Source: Bacteroidales bacterium (GTDB taxonomy: Bacteria; Bacteroidota; Bacteroidia; Bacteroidales; WCHB1-69). From it: 13,146 nt of DNA. The stretch is from assembly GCA_031254735.1 (NCBI GenBank), contig JAIRTU010000119.1, forward strand, positions 1 to 13,146. Direction: 5' to 3'. The first letter of the stretch is position 1. Every line of letters starts with the position of its first letter. Below are positions 5,821 through 13,146 of this stretch, piece after piece. Under the pieces are notes generated by a model, which saw only the letters and a list, made by a program, of their open reading frames with translations, was not told where the DNA came from and did no database searches. A program made the position numbers and the translations under genes.

Positions 5821-7194
5821 ATGAAAAAATATGGCAGAGACTTATCTAAAGAACACAAAACGACCATGTATTATGTTCGACACATATCCCGCATTTTGAT
5901 GGGGTTGCTTTTTATCTTTTCGGGATATGTAAAAATGGTTGATCCTTATGGATTTGCATTAAAGATAGAAGAGTATTTTATTTCGTTTGGCATGGATTTT
6001 ATGACGCCCTCTTCCATGTTCTTTTCTTTCCTTGCCGTAGGTGCGGAATTTATTTTGGGATGGGCGCTTTTGTTTGGCATACAGATGCAGTTGGCGGCTT
6101 GGGGGCTGTTGGCGTTTATGGTATTTTTTACCTTGCTGACGTTTTGGCTGGCTTATGCGTTGGATATTGTCGATTTGGTCAATCGTTTGTTCGGGACAGG
6201 ATTTGAGGTTTTTGTGGTAACCGATTGCGGCTGTTTTGGCGATTTTGTTAAATTGGACAACTACCAAACATTCTACAAAAACATCATTTTCCTTTTCTTT
6301 ACGCTGATTATTTTTGCGCAGCGTAAAAAATACAAAACCACCAAATGGTATTATATCACGCAATGGTTGCCCATGGTTATGGTGGGCGGATTTGCTCTTT
6401 TCACCATGCTGTATTGTCTTCGTCATGAGCCGTGGCACGACTTCCGCCCCTGGAAAGTGGGAAATTATATCGCGGGAGAGACCTATTCGCAGGCGCCGGA
6501 GGTGGATTTTGTTTTTCAATACAAAAACAATATCAATGCCTCGATCATGGATATTTCGATGGAAGAACTTATCGAAATATCGGACGATTCTATCCGTTCG
6601 GCAGATTTGGAAAACAATTACACCTTTATCGGTCGGACAGAAAAAATTATCAAACCTGCCATTTATGCGCAGCTTGCCGATTTTTCGATGACCGACAGAG
6701 AAACAAACGAAGATATAAAAAACGAGGTTATTCTCTCAAATGACTATACCTTTATTATATTTATGCGTGATGTGGCAGAAATTACGCCCGAACGTTTCGA
6801 GCCTGTAAAGACATTCATGGAAGCATGCGACGCCCGCAATTTGGCGTATTATGTACTCACAGGTTCGTTGAAAGAAGAAGCAGATGATTTTAATGCGGCA
6901 AACAATGCCGATATACATTTTTATTACAGCGATATTACTCCGCTGAAAACGGCTGTTCGGAACAATCCGGGAATTGTCCTTATAAAAGACGGCTACGTGC
7001 TCGACAAATGGGCGTTTTTGGATATTCCGCCTGTGGAAAAAGTTACGGCTTCCCTGCGAAAGTACGAGCGGCAACTGGAAAAATACAAGGTGAAAAATCC
7101 TCCGATTGTTTTTGAAGAAGATGTGGTGATTGAAGGTAAAACTGTGGAAAACGACACGATTGTTGAACCAAATCAAGATATTAATATTGAATAA
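5821..7194 (+). CDS. BT_3928-like DoxX/MauE membrane protein with periplasmic domain
   Basis: A 457-residue inner-membrane protein. The N-terminal 200 residues hold about five hydrophobic segments and a DoxX/MauE-like beginning: SGYVKMVDPYGFALKIEEYF at 34-53, then CGCFGD at 136-141, a pair of cysteines in the same setting as in MauE-type redox membrane proteins. Residues about 215-430 should be outside the membrane and look like a thioredoxin fold: a strand at about 307-313 (YTFIIFM), a helix, then YYVLTG and the strand NPGIVLIKDG near 385-394. The CXXC active site is missing. It may be a quinone- or thiol-linked redox component of the envelope. The start at 5821 follows the DUF1599 stop by 15 bases; ATG at 5866 would give an N-terminus closer to that of relatives. 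The gene is widely paired with DUF1599 in Bacteroidales, as I recall. Function is unproven. Confidence 0.82.
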   Translation: MKKYGRDLSKEHKTTMYYVRHISRILMGLLFIFSGYVKMVDPYGFALKIEEYFISFGMDFMTPSSMFFSFLAVGAEFILGWALLFGIQMQLAAWGLLAFMVFFTLLTFWLAYALDIVDLVNRLFGTGFEVFVVTDCGCFGDFVKLDNYQTFYKNIIFLFFTLIIFAQRKKYKTTKWYYITQWLPMVMVGGFALFTMLYCLRHEPWHDFRPWKVGNYIAGETYSQAPEVDFVFQYKNNINASIMDISMEELIEISDDSIRSADLENNYTFIGRTEKIIKPAIYAQLADFSMTDRETNEDIKNEVILSNDYTFIIFMRDVAEITPERFEPVKTFMEACDARNLAYYVLTGSLKEEADDFNAANNADIHFYYSDITPLKTAVRNNPGIVLIKDGYVLDKWAFLDIPPVEKVTASLRKYERQLEKYKVKNPPIVFEEDVVIEGKTVENDTIVEPNQDINIE

Positions 7195-7207
7195 AAATAG
7201 AAAGAAT

Positions 7208-8053
7208 ATGTCTGAACCCATTTATCCCGCTTCCGATATACAGTTTTTAACCACCGATTCGGAAATAGAATACGCCATAAAAGTAATGCGGGCAAAAACG
7301 GCTGCTTACATTATGGACAATCAGTTGAAATCGTTGGTGATAGGAATATCCGGTGGCGTCGACAGTGCTTTTGCTGCCGCTTTGTTGCGTCCGGTGTGCG
7401 ATTTTACCAATACGAAACTCATTGGGCGATCTATTACGGTCGAAACCAACAAAGAAGATGAAATAGAACGTTCCAAACAGATAGGCGTGTCTTTTTGTCA
7501 TGATTTTCAATATGTGGATTATACCTCTTTATATAATGTATATAAAGAAGTGCTTCCGGATATTGACGCCGATCTGCCGATAAACAAACTGCGTATGGGC
7601 AATTGCAAAGCCCGCATACGGATGATCTGCCTCTACGATTTGGCACAAATGAATAAAGGTATTGTTATTTCTACCGACAATTTCACCGAATACCTGACAG
7701 GTTTTTGGACATTGCACGGCGACGTGGGCGATTTTGCTCCTTTTATCAATTTGTGGAAGACCGAAATTTATGCGGCGACACGTTTTTTGTGCAATCAGCT
7801 GACAAAAGAACAAGCCGATACATTAATTAAATGTATCGAAGCCGTTCCCACCGACGGATTGGGAATCAGCGTTTCCGATTTGGAACAGTTGAAGGTGGAT
7901 TCTTATCAGGAAGCCGACCGAATTTTGGCTGCTTATTTGCAAGGAGACAAAACGAAAGAAACGCATCCTGTGGTTGAACGCTTTCTTGCTACAAGCTATA
8001 AACGGAAAATCCCCATTTGCATAGGCAGAACGGCGTTGTTGAATAAAGAATAA
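7208..8053 (+). CDS. nadE: NAD(+) synthase, ammonia-dependent type
   Basis: A 281-residue cytosolic enzyme that makes NAD+ from nicotinic acid adenine dinucleotide, ATP and ammonia, the last step of NAD synthesis. It has the N-type ATP pyrophosphatase P-loop GISGGVDSA at 46-54, GNCKARIRM at 131-139, STDNFTEYLTGFWT at 155-168 and PTDGLGISVSDLEQL at 214-228. The usual GDGG-x-D is replaced by GDVGDF (171-176), which I recall from a subset of bacterial NadE proteins. There is no N-terminal nitrilase-type glutaminase domain, so it should use free ammonia, unlike the long glutamine-dependent NadE (about 640 residues) common in Bacteroides. I start it at 7208; an in-frame ATG at 7130 lies inside the upstream gene and would add 26 unrelated residues. 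The gap to the upstream stop is 13 bases, so it is in the DUF1599 operon. Confidence 0.93.
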   Translation: MSEPIYPASDIQFLTTDSEIEYAIKVMRAKTAAYIMDNQLKSLVIGISGGVDSAFAAALLRPVCDFTNTKLIGRSITVETNKEDEIERSKQIGVSFCHDFQYVDYTSLYNVYKEVLPDIDADLPINKLRMGNCKARIRMICLYDLAQMNKGIVISTDNFTEYLTGFWTLHGDVGDFAPFINLWKTEIYAATRFLCNQLTKEQADTLIKCIEAVPTDGLGISVSDLEQLKVDSYQEADRILAAYLQGDKTKETHPVVERFLATSYKRKIPICIGRTALLNKE

Positions 8054-8194
8054 AAAATAATGAAATTTAAACTCATTCCGCATAAGGACGTAAATTACTG
8101 ATACTTATATGTTTATAGATGATTTTTGATCGATTATTGCCGGTTGTAACCAATAAAATTTTAAAAACAGGTAAAAACATTCAATAAAAATAGC

Positions 8195-8224
8195 TAATTT
8201 TGAAAGTTGAAAATACTATGTTTG
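8195..8224 (+). promoter_or_regulatory. Two candidate -7 boxes before porP
   Basis: TAATTTTG (8195-8202) and TATGTTTG (8217-8224) both match TAnnTTTG exactly. Neither has a TTG at 17-23 bases upstream; the closest is TTG at 8200-8202, 14 bases before the second box. They would give leaders of roughly 75-100 bases. The 251-base gap (8054-8304) otherwise shows AT-rich sequence and no clear terminator for nadE. The gap itself supports independent transcription of the secretion cluster. Confidence 0.45.
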
Positions 8225-8304
8225 TTTGTGGTAAATTTATAGGATGAATATTATAGAGAAAATTAGATAAATAGAAAGAGGAACGCTCATTAAATCAAGC
8301 TGTT

Positions 8305-9354
8305 ATGGTACAAAGGAAGTTATACATTTTTTTTATTTTGGTAGGAATTGTCGTGTTGGGATACGGACAACAAGAGCCTCAATTTACGCAATATATGTAC
8401 ACAATTCTTCCAATTAACCCCGGTTATGCCGGGCAAAACGGAATTTGTGCTTCTGTACATTATCGCCAACAATGGGCGGGCTTCAGAGATATTAACCCCG
8501 GAACGGGAGAAGAATTCAAAACCTCTCCCAGAGATGTGGTGGTATCGTTACATACGCCGATAAAAGCGCTTCACGGCGGAGTGGGGCTTACATTTTATAA
8601 TGAAGCTTACGGTTTTCAAAATGATATTGTGGTAAAATTGGCTTATTCTTTCAAAATGAATATAGGAGGAGGCAATTTGGGGCTTGGTCTTTCGGCAGAT
8701 ATGTTGAGCAGAAAGATAAATAAAAACTATTGGAATCAAGTTACCGGCGATCTTGCCAATGGAAATGGCGTGGACTTGACTCTCATTCAGAATTTGGGAG
8801 AATCGGATTTTTATTTTGATGTATCGTTTGGTGCGTATTACACCATGCAAAATAAATGGTATGCAGGGCTTAGTGCAACGCAATTGATTTCAGCGATAGG
8901 CGGCGATAAAGTAGAGCAAAAAGGTGCGCGGCATGTGTATGCTTTCGGAGGGTATTCGTTTCCGCTTCCCTCCAATCCGAGTTGGACACTCAAACCGAGT
9001 GCTTTGCTGAAAACCGATTTGAAAGCGATGCAGTTGGATTTGTCTCTTATTGCCGATTACGAAGAATTTTTTTGGGTTGGCGGAAGCTATCGTATTATAG
9101 ATGCGGTTGCCGTTATTGCGGGTATCAAACCATTTGCCAATTCAGCCGTAGATGCATTGAAAGGTTTGGAAGTTGTAGCATCGTATGATATTACAACTTC
9201 CAAAATGTTAAATCTTGGACGTGCAAAAACGGAGAAGAGAAGTTATGGCGGATATGAATTTTGTATAAAATATTGTTTTAAAATTGTAACAAATCCCATT
9301 GTTCGCGGGTATAAGGGAACAAGGCTTCTTGGAAATAAGCCTATAGAATATTAA
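8305..9354 (+). CDS. porP: Type IX secretion membrane protein, PorP/SprF family
   Basis: A 349-residue predicted outer-membrane beta-barrel. A signal peptide spans about residues 1-21 (hydrophobic YIFFILVGIVVLG, cleavage near GYG-Q). The mature start QEPQFTQYMYTILPINPGYAG is cut short here but matches the family signature PQFTQYM...NPAYAG. Alternating polar/apolar strands rich in Gly and aromatic residues follow (for example GGVGLTFYNEAYGF near 91-104), ending with NPIVRGYKGTRLLG. PorP-type proteins are required for secretion through the type IX system in Porphyromonas gingivalis; SprF paralogues serve single adhesins in Flavobacterium. Its position directly before gldK-gldL-gldM is that of porP in P. 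gingivalis, which favours the general secretion role. The gap to the first possible gldK start is 14 bases. Confidence 0.92.
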   Translation: MVQRKLYIFFILVGIVVLGYGQQEPQFTQYMYTILPINPGYAGQNGICASVHYRQQWAGFRDINPGTGEEFKTSPRDVVVSLHTPIKALHGGVGLTFYNEAYGFQNDIVVKLAYSFKMNIGGGNLGLGLSADMLSRKINKNYWNQVTGDLANGNGVDLTLIQNLGESDFYFDVSFGAYYTMQNKWYAGLSATQLISAIGGDKVEQKGARHVYAFGGYSFPLPSNPSWTLKPSALLKTDLKAMQLDLSLIADYEEFFWVGGSYRIIDAVAVIAGIKPFANSAVDALKGLEVVASYDITTSKMLNLGRAKTEKRSYGGYEFCIKYCFKIVTNPIVRGYKGTRLLGNKPIEY

Positions 9355-9407
9355 AAAAACACAGTGTCATGAATAACAGGATAAATAATAAACGAAACTA
9401 TCAAAAT

Positions 9408-10856
9408 ATGAAAAGGTCACATTTTTGTGCAGCTATTGCGTTGGCTTTATTGGTCAGTGCGTGTAACAATTCCGGCAACGGACAGTTGGTAGGAGTAAAA
9501 GATCGTCCTTCGGTGGTGCAGGAAACTCCTTTTGGCATGAAATTTATTGAACATGGACATTTCAAAATGGCAGCCGGCGATCAAGACCCTGCCTATACGC
9601 TTACCCACAGTGTAAAAAATGTATCGGTGGCTTCTTTTTTTATGGATGAAACCGAGATCACCAACAATGAATATCGGCAGTTTGTATATTGGGTTCGCGA
9701 TTCTATTGCTCATATATTGTTGGGAGACGCCAATCTTGACGAAGAAGGAGAATATGCTCATTTTGTTACCTACGGAAAAGGGCATGAAGAAGAAGGCGAG
9801 CCGGTAGAACCCCGTTTGATCAATTGGAAAACAAAAATAGATTGGAGTTCTACCAACGAAGAATATCGTGCGGCATTAGAACCGCTTTTTGAATCAAGCA
9901 TGAGCAATGAGCGTTTTTATCATTATGCAGGACGCGGCTTGAATGTGAAGATGTTGAACTTTGAATATTGGTGGTTCGACAAACGCAATTATCGCGACAG
10001 CGAAGACCCCGATGTGGTAGGTGCGGCATTTAAAGATTTTGAAAATATCGATCCGCAAACCGATGATAAGGGAATGTTTATCAATCGTCCTTTGGCGTAT
10101 GCTCAAGGTATAAAACCGTTTGTTCGCAGAGAAGTTATAAATGTCTATCCCGATACGCTTTGTTGGGTTTTCGATTTTACCTATTCGTATAACGATCCCA
10201 TGTCGGACAGCTATTTTTCTCATCCGAGTTATGACAACTTTCCTGTGGTAGGCGTTAATTGGAAACAAGCCACCGCTTTTTGTGCATGGAGAACACATAT
10301 TAGAAATGTATATTTGCGAGGTCTTAAAGGTTGGTCTATGGAAAACGAGTTTCGTTTACCCAACGAGGCGGAATGGGAATATGCAGCCAGAGGCGGCGGA
10401 CATGCCAATGCGTATACTTGGGGCGGTCCTTATACGGAAAACAAACAGGGTTGTTTTATTGCAAATTTCAAACCGCAACGCGGTAACTACACTGCCGACG
10501 GCGGTTTATACCCCATCATTGTAGGGCATTATCATCCCAATGATTACGGCTTGTACGATATGACAGGGAATGTTGCCGAATGGTGTGCGGATGCTTTTAG
10601 AGAGTCGGCTTACAATTTTGCTCACGATTTGAATATGCAATATGTATACCATGCCAAAAAAACCGATCCCGAAGTGATGAAACGGAAAGTAATTCGCGGC
10701 GGATCGTGGAAAGACATCAGTTATTTTATCAACAACTCTACACGTTCTTACGAATATCAGGATACCGCTAAAAGTTATATCGGTTTCAGATGTGTGCAAT
10801 CTTTTGCAGGACGTGTACAGGGCGATAACGAAAAAACAGCATCAAACGTTTATTAG
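9408..10856 (+). CDS. gldK: Type IX secretion / gliding lipoprotein GldK (PorK)
   Basis: A 482-residue lipoprotein with a formylglycine-generating-enzyme (sulfatase-modifying) fold. The signal peptide runs MKRSHFC...LLVSAC with lipobox V-S-A-C and lipidation at C19; the next part, GQLVGV, is typical of GldK. Family motifs in order: MDETEITNNEYRQFV, VVGVNWKQATAFCAWRT, FRLPNEAEWEYAARGG, YGLYDMTGNVAEWC, VIRGGSWKD and IGFRCV. In this family the fold is structural, not known to be catalytic: with GldN it builds the ring under the outer membrane. I choose ATG 9408, which puts the charged residues right before the hydrophobic core. An in-frame ATG at 9369 would add 13 residues rich in Asn and Arg and cannot be excluded. 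The downstream gap to gldL is 62 bases and very AT-rich. Confidence 0.93.
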   Translation: MKRSHFCAAIALALLVSACNNSGNGQLVGVKDRPSVVQETPFGMKFIEHGHFKMAAGDQDPAYTLTHSVKNVSVASFFMDETEITNNEYRQFVYWVRDSIAHILLGDANLDEEGEYAHFVTYGKGHEEEGEPVEPRLINWKTKIDWSSTNEEYRAALEPLFESSMSNERFYHYAGRGLNVKMLNFEYWWFDKRNYRDSEDPDVVGAAFKDFENIDPQTDDKGMFINRPLAYAQGIKPFVRREVINVYPDTLCWVFDFTYSYNDPMSDSYFSHPSYDNFPVVGVNWKQATAFCAWRTHIRNVYLRGLKGWSMENEFRLPNEAEWEYAARGGGHANAYTWGGPYTENKQGCFIANFKPQRGNYTADGGLYPIIVGHYHPNDYGLYDMTGNVAEWCADAFRESAYNFAHDLNMQYVYHAKKTDPEVMKRKVIRGGSWKDISYFINNSTRSYEYQDTAKSYIGFRCVQSFAGRVQGDNEKTASNVY

Positions 10857-10868
10857 AATTAAAATAAA

Positions 10869-10888
10869 AATAAAGTAAAATAAAGTAA
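10869..10888 (+). repeat. Two tandem 10-base units in the gldK-gldL gap
   Basis: AATAAAGTAA occurs twice in a row (10869-10878 and 10879-10888), with a partial third copy (TTAAAGTAAG) near 10906-10915. The stretch is nearly all A/T and leads into the gldL start. It may simply be an unstructured, A-rich translation leader as is usual in Bacteroidota. Confidence 0.6.
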
Positions 10889-10918
10889 ATTATTAACATT
10901 AAAATTTAAAGTAAGATT

Positions 10919-11806
10919 ATGGGATTAAATGAGTTAGTTAGAAGTAAGGGTTATCAAAACTTCATGGCAAAGTTGTACGGTTGGGGTGCTGCACTTGTAA
11001 TTATGGGTGCGTTGTTTAAAATTATGCACTGGAATGGAGCAGGTATTATGCTTTCGTTGGGTATGGGTACAGAGGCATTGATATTTTTCTTTTCTGCTTT
11101 TGAACCCTTGCATGTAGAGTACAATTGGGCATTGGTTTATCCGCAATTGGCTATGGGTGAAGAAGGACACGGAGACAAAAAAAGTAAAAAAGTGCCGCAT
11201 GGAACCGTTACTCAACAGTTAGACCAAGCCTTGCAAGAAGCAAAAATAGGACCCGACCTCTTGGAGAGTTTGGCTTCAGGAATGAGAAATTTAGGCGAAA
11301 ATGCAAAACAACTGTCGGGAGTTTCTGATTCTGTTGCTGCCACCGACGGCTTTGTTTCCAATCTTACGAAAGCGACCGAATCGGTACGTAACTTGGGAGT
11401 TTCTTTTGAAAAAACTGCCGATGTGTTGGGAACAAATTCCAATGCGGCGGAAGAATATTTCTCAAAAGTACAAAAAGCCACACAAATGGTTGACCAATTG
11501 GCAACGGTATACGAAGAAACCGTAAACACCATGCACACCGAATCGGGATACATAGAAGGTGTACAACGCTTATCGAAAAATTTGTCGGCTATCAATGCCG
11601 CTTATGAATTGCATTTGCAATCAACCACCGAATCGTTGAACGCTTCAAAAGAATTAGACGTCCAAATGAAAGCTACAACTGAGAATTTAACACAATCGGC
11701 TCAACAAGTTCTCGCTTATAAAGAACAGGTTGATATGTTATCGCAAAATGTCAGCAAATTGAACGACATTTACGGTAATATGTTGGCTGCAATGAGTAAC
11801 AGATAA
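10919..11806 (+). CDS. gldL: Type IX secretion / gliding motor protein GldL (PorL)
   Basis: A 295-residue inner-membrane protein. Two transmembrane helices (about 16-36 and 41-62) joined by a short loop are followed by a long cytoplasmic alpha-helical, coiled-coil tail (about 90-295, rich in Ala, Glu, Gln and Leu). GldL forms a pentamer around the GldM dimer and converts proton flow into motion for secretion and gliding. The charged membrane residues that matter for the motor are present: K34 and H37 in the KIMHW motif of helix 1, E52 in GTEALIF and E62 in SAFEP of helix 2. Length is slightly greater than the Flavobacterium protein, mostly in the tail. The start ATG follows an A-rich leader. 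It lies between gldK (62-base gap) and gldM (56-base gap). Confidence 0.94.
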   Translation: MGLNELVRSKGYQNFMAKLYGWGAALVIMGALFKIMHWNGAGIMLSLGMGTEALIFFFSAFEPLHVEYNWALVYPQLAMGEEGHGDKKSKKVPHGTVTQQLDQALQEAKIGPDLLESLASGMRNLGENAKQLSGVSDSVAATDGFVSNLTKATESVRNLGVSFEKTADVLGTNSNAAEEYFSKVQKATQMVDQLATVYEETVNTMHTESGYIEGVQRLSKNLSAINAAYELHLQSTTESLNASKELDVQMKATTENLTQSAQQVLAYKEQVDMLSQNVSKLNDIYGNMLAAMSNR

Positions 11807-11862
11807 CCGAGATTATCTTGGAGTGAATAAAATTTAGTTGTAACAATAAAAAATAATTATAT

Positions 11863-13146
11863 ATGGGATCGAAAAATTGTCCGGAAACCCCGAGACAGAA
11901 GATGATAGGTATGATGTATTTGGTTCTTACGGCAATGCTCGCATTGAACGTTTCTAAGGACATATTGGATGCTTTTGTTGTGGTAAATGACGGTTTGGTA
12001 GAAACAAACAGAAACTTTGAATCGAAAGTAGTTCAAAGTTATGACCTTTTTGACAAGGCGGAAGAAGCCGAACCCGCAAAGGCGAAAGAATTTAACGACA
12101 AAGCAAAAGAAATACGGGCGCTGGCGAACGAAATGACCAAATACCTTATATTTGTGAAAGATACAATGTTTGCCAAAGTTGATGGAACAACTTCTAAAGA
12201 AGCCGGGGCAAAGACTTTGCACGAGATGGACGGAAAAGATAACTATACCGTGCCTTCCAACTTTTTTATAGGAAATAATAATGACGGAGAAGCCTTTACC
12301 ATGCATAAAAAAATCCTTGAGTTTAAAGATCAGGTCAAAAAAATTGTAGGCGACCCCGATTTTGCAGTGCAAGGTTTGGAAACCGAAGGTAATTTTGCAA
12401 ATGCTATCGGCGAAAAAGAAACTTGGGAAAAGCACAACTTTGAAAATATTGTAGCCGCTGCCTGTTACACCCTGTTGAATAAGATGATAGGAGAGGTGAA
12501 AAATATAGAGTTTGAGGCTGTTAACAGGCTGTTTTCCGCTATTGATGCAGGAAGTATGAAATTTAATACAGTAAATGCGCAGATAGTTCCCAGCAGTAAA
12601 ATTGTCTTTTCGGGAAGCAATTACGAAGCAGATGTTTTTGTTGCGGCATACGATGATCGTCAAGATCCTACGGTTTATTGGAAAATGGGACGAGACAGCG
12701 TTTCGGAAGGTGAAATAGGTTCTTTGGAAAAGATAGACGGTAAAGAGGGAAAAGTTTTTTTATCTATTCCGACGTCTGCGGTAGGTGATCATAAATTTGC
12801 CGGAATTATAGCCATTCAAGGACCGGAAGGTATGGAATATCGTCCTTTTAAGGCGTCTTACACTGTTACAAAACCTTCTGCTGCTATTGCTGCCGAAAAA
12901 ATGAATGTACTTTATGCGGGTATTAACAATCCGGTTACGATTGCGGCGCCTGTGGCACCTGAAAGATTGCGTATCTCTTGGGGTGGTGCAACGGCTACTT
13001 CGCAAGGTGGAGGACGTTATGATGTTTCTGTTCCCGCAAATTTGGCAGGAAAAGAAATTACCATCAGTGTAGGTGCAGAAATTGACGGAAATAACCAATC
13101 TATGGGTGCGACTTCGTTTAGAATAAAAGCAGTGCCGGAACCTACT
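11863..13146 (+). CDS. gldM: Type IX secretion / gliding motor protein GldM (PorM), 3' end missing
   Basis: From ATG 11863 the frame stays open for 428 codons to the last base of the window, so the 3' end is outside. The N-terminus, PRQKMIGMMYLVLTAMLALN (about 10-29) followed by VSKDILDAFVVVN, is the GldM signature: a single inner-membrane helix with the rest periplasmic. Helical domain D1 covers about 35-225, and beta-rich domains follow (about 235 on: VPSSKIVFSGSNYEADVFVA, then repeated Ig-like strands). GldM dimers pass through the GldL pentamer and reach the GldK/GldN ring, carrying motor movement across the periplasm. The family is about 515 residues, so roughly five sixths of the protein is seen. 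GldN would be the expected next gene. Confidence 0.94.
   Translation, partial: MGSKNCPETPRQKMIGMMYLVLTAMLALNVSKDILDAFVVVNDGLVETNRNFESKVVQSYDLFDKAEEAEPAKAKEFNDKAKEIRALANEMTKYLIFVKDTMFAKVDGTTSKEAGAKTLHEMDGKDNYTVPSNFFIGNNNDGEAFTMHKKILEFKDQVKKIVGDPDFAVQGLETEGNFANAIGEKETWEKHNFENIVAAACYTLLNKMIGEVKNIEFEAVNRLFSAIDAGSMKFNTVNAQIVPSSKIVFSGSNYEADVFVAAYDDRQDPTVYWKMGRDSVSEGEIGSLEKIDGKEGKVFLSIPTSAVGDHKFAGIIAIQGPEGMEYRPFKASYTVTKPSAAIAAEKMNVLYAGINNPVTIAAPVAPERLRISWGGATATSQGGGRYDVSVPANLAGKEITISVGAEIDGNNQSMGATSFRIKAVPEPT

Noticed and set aside
8060..8101. 13-codon frame right after nadE (ATG to TGA), a possible leader peptide
   Set aside because: It overlaps no regulatory hairpin, lies upstream of the candidate porP promoter boxes and is short enough to be chance.
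11857..12663. 268-codon minus-strand frame at the right end
   Set aside because: Antisense to gldM, whose N-terminal signature is clear.

Overview
The window looks like chromosome of a Bacteroidota bacterium, most likely order Bacteroidales. Evidence: a type IX secretion / gliding cluster (porP-gldK-gldL-gldM), promoter-like boxes of the Bacteroidota form TAnnTTTG, A-rich leaders without Shine-Dalgarno sequences, and families typical of the phylum (DUF1599, BT_3928-like DoxX protein, DUF1295). The genus cannot be fixed from sequence alone. No rRNA, tRNA, CRISPR array, insertion sequence or phage gene was seen.

Layout. Bases 1-347 are a non-coding divergent region rich in repeats, with a promoter-like box pointing outward at each end. 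A lone heterodisulfide-reductase-like Fe-S protein follows on + (348-1646). It converges on a minus-strand pair: a DUF1295 membrane protein (3714-2842), then 9 bases later prfB (2832-1740). prfB is not a single open frame: it carries the classical +1 programmed frameshift of release factor 2, and both halves are joined here. Divergent from that pair is a TerC-family membrane transporter (3999-5054). A compact operon follows: DUF1599 protein, BT_3928-like membrane protein and ammonia-type NAD synthetase nadE (5266-8053, gaps of 13-15 bases). After a 251-base gap with two promoter-like boxes come porP, gldK, gldL and gldM (8305 to the window end). gldM is open at the right edge; the next gene by family precedent would be gldN.

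How the genes work together. GldL and GldM form the inner-membrane proton-driven motor of the type IX system, GldK is the outer-membrane lipoprotein that forms the periplasmic ring with GldN, and PorP is an outer-membrane beta-barrel of the PorP/SprF family. The rest is a mix of housekeeping (RF2, NAD synthesis), probable metal homeostasis (TerC) and redox or unknown functions. I found no clearly new multi-gene system. The points most worth a second look are the unusually strong anti-SD match at the RF2 frameshift site in a phylum that largely ignores SD sequences, the inverted-repeat element at the left edge, and the DUF1599 / redox-like / nadE operon.
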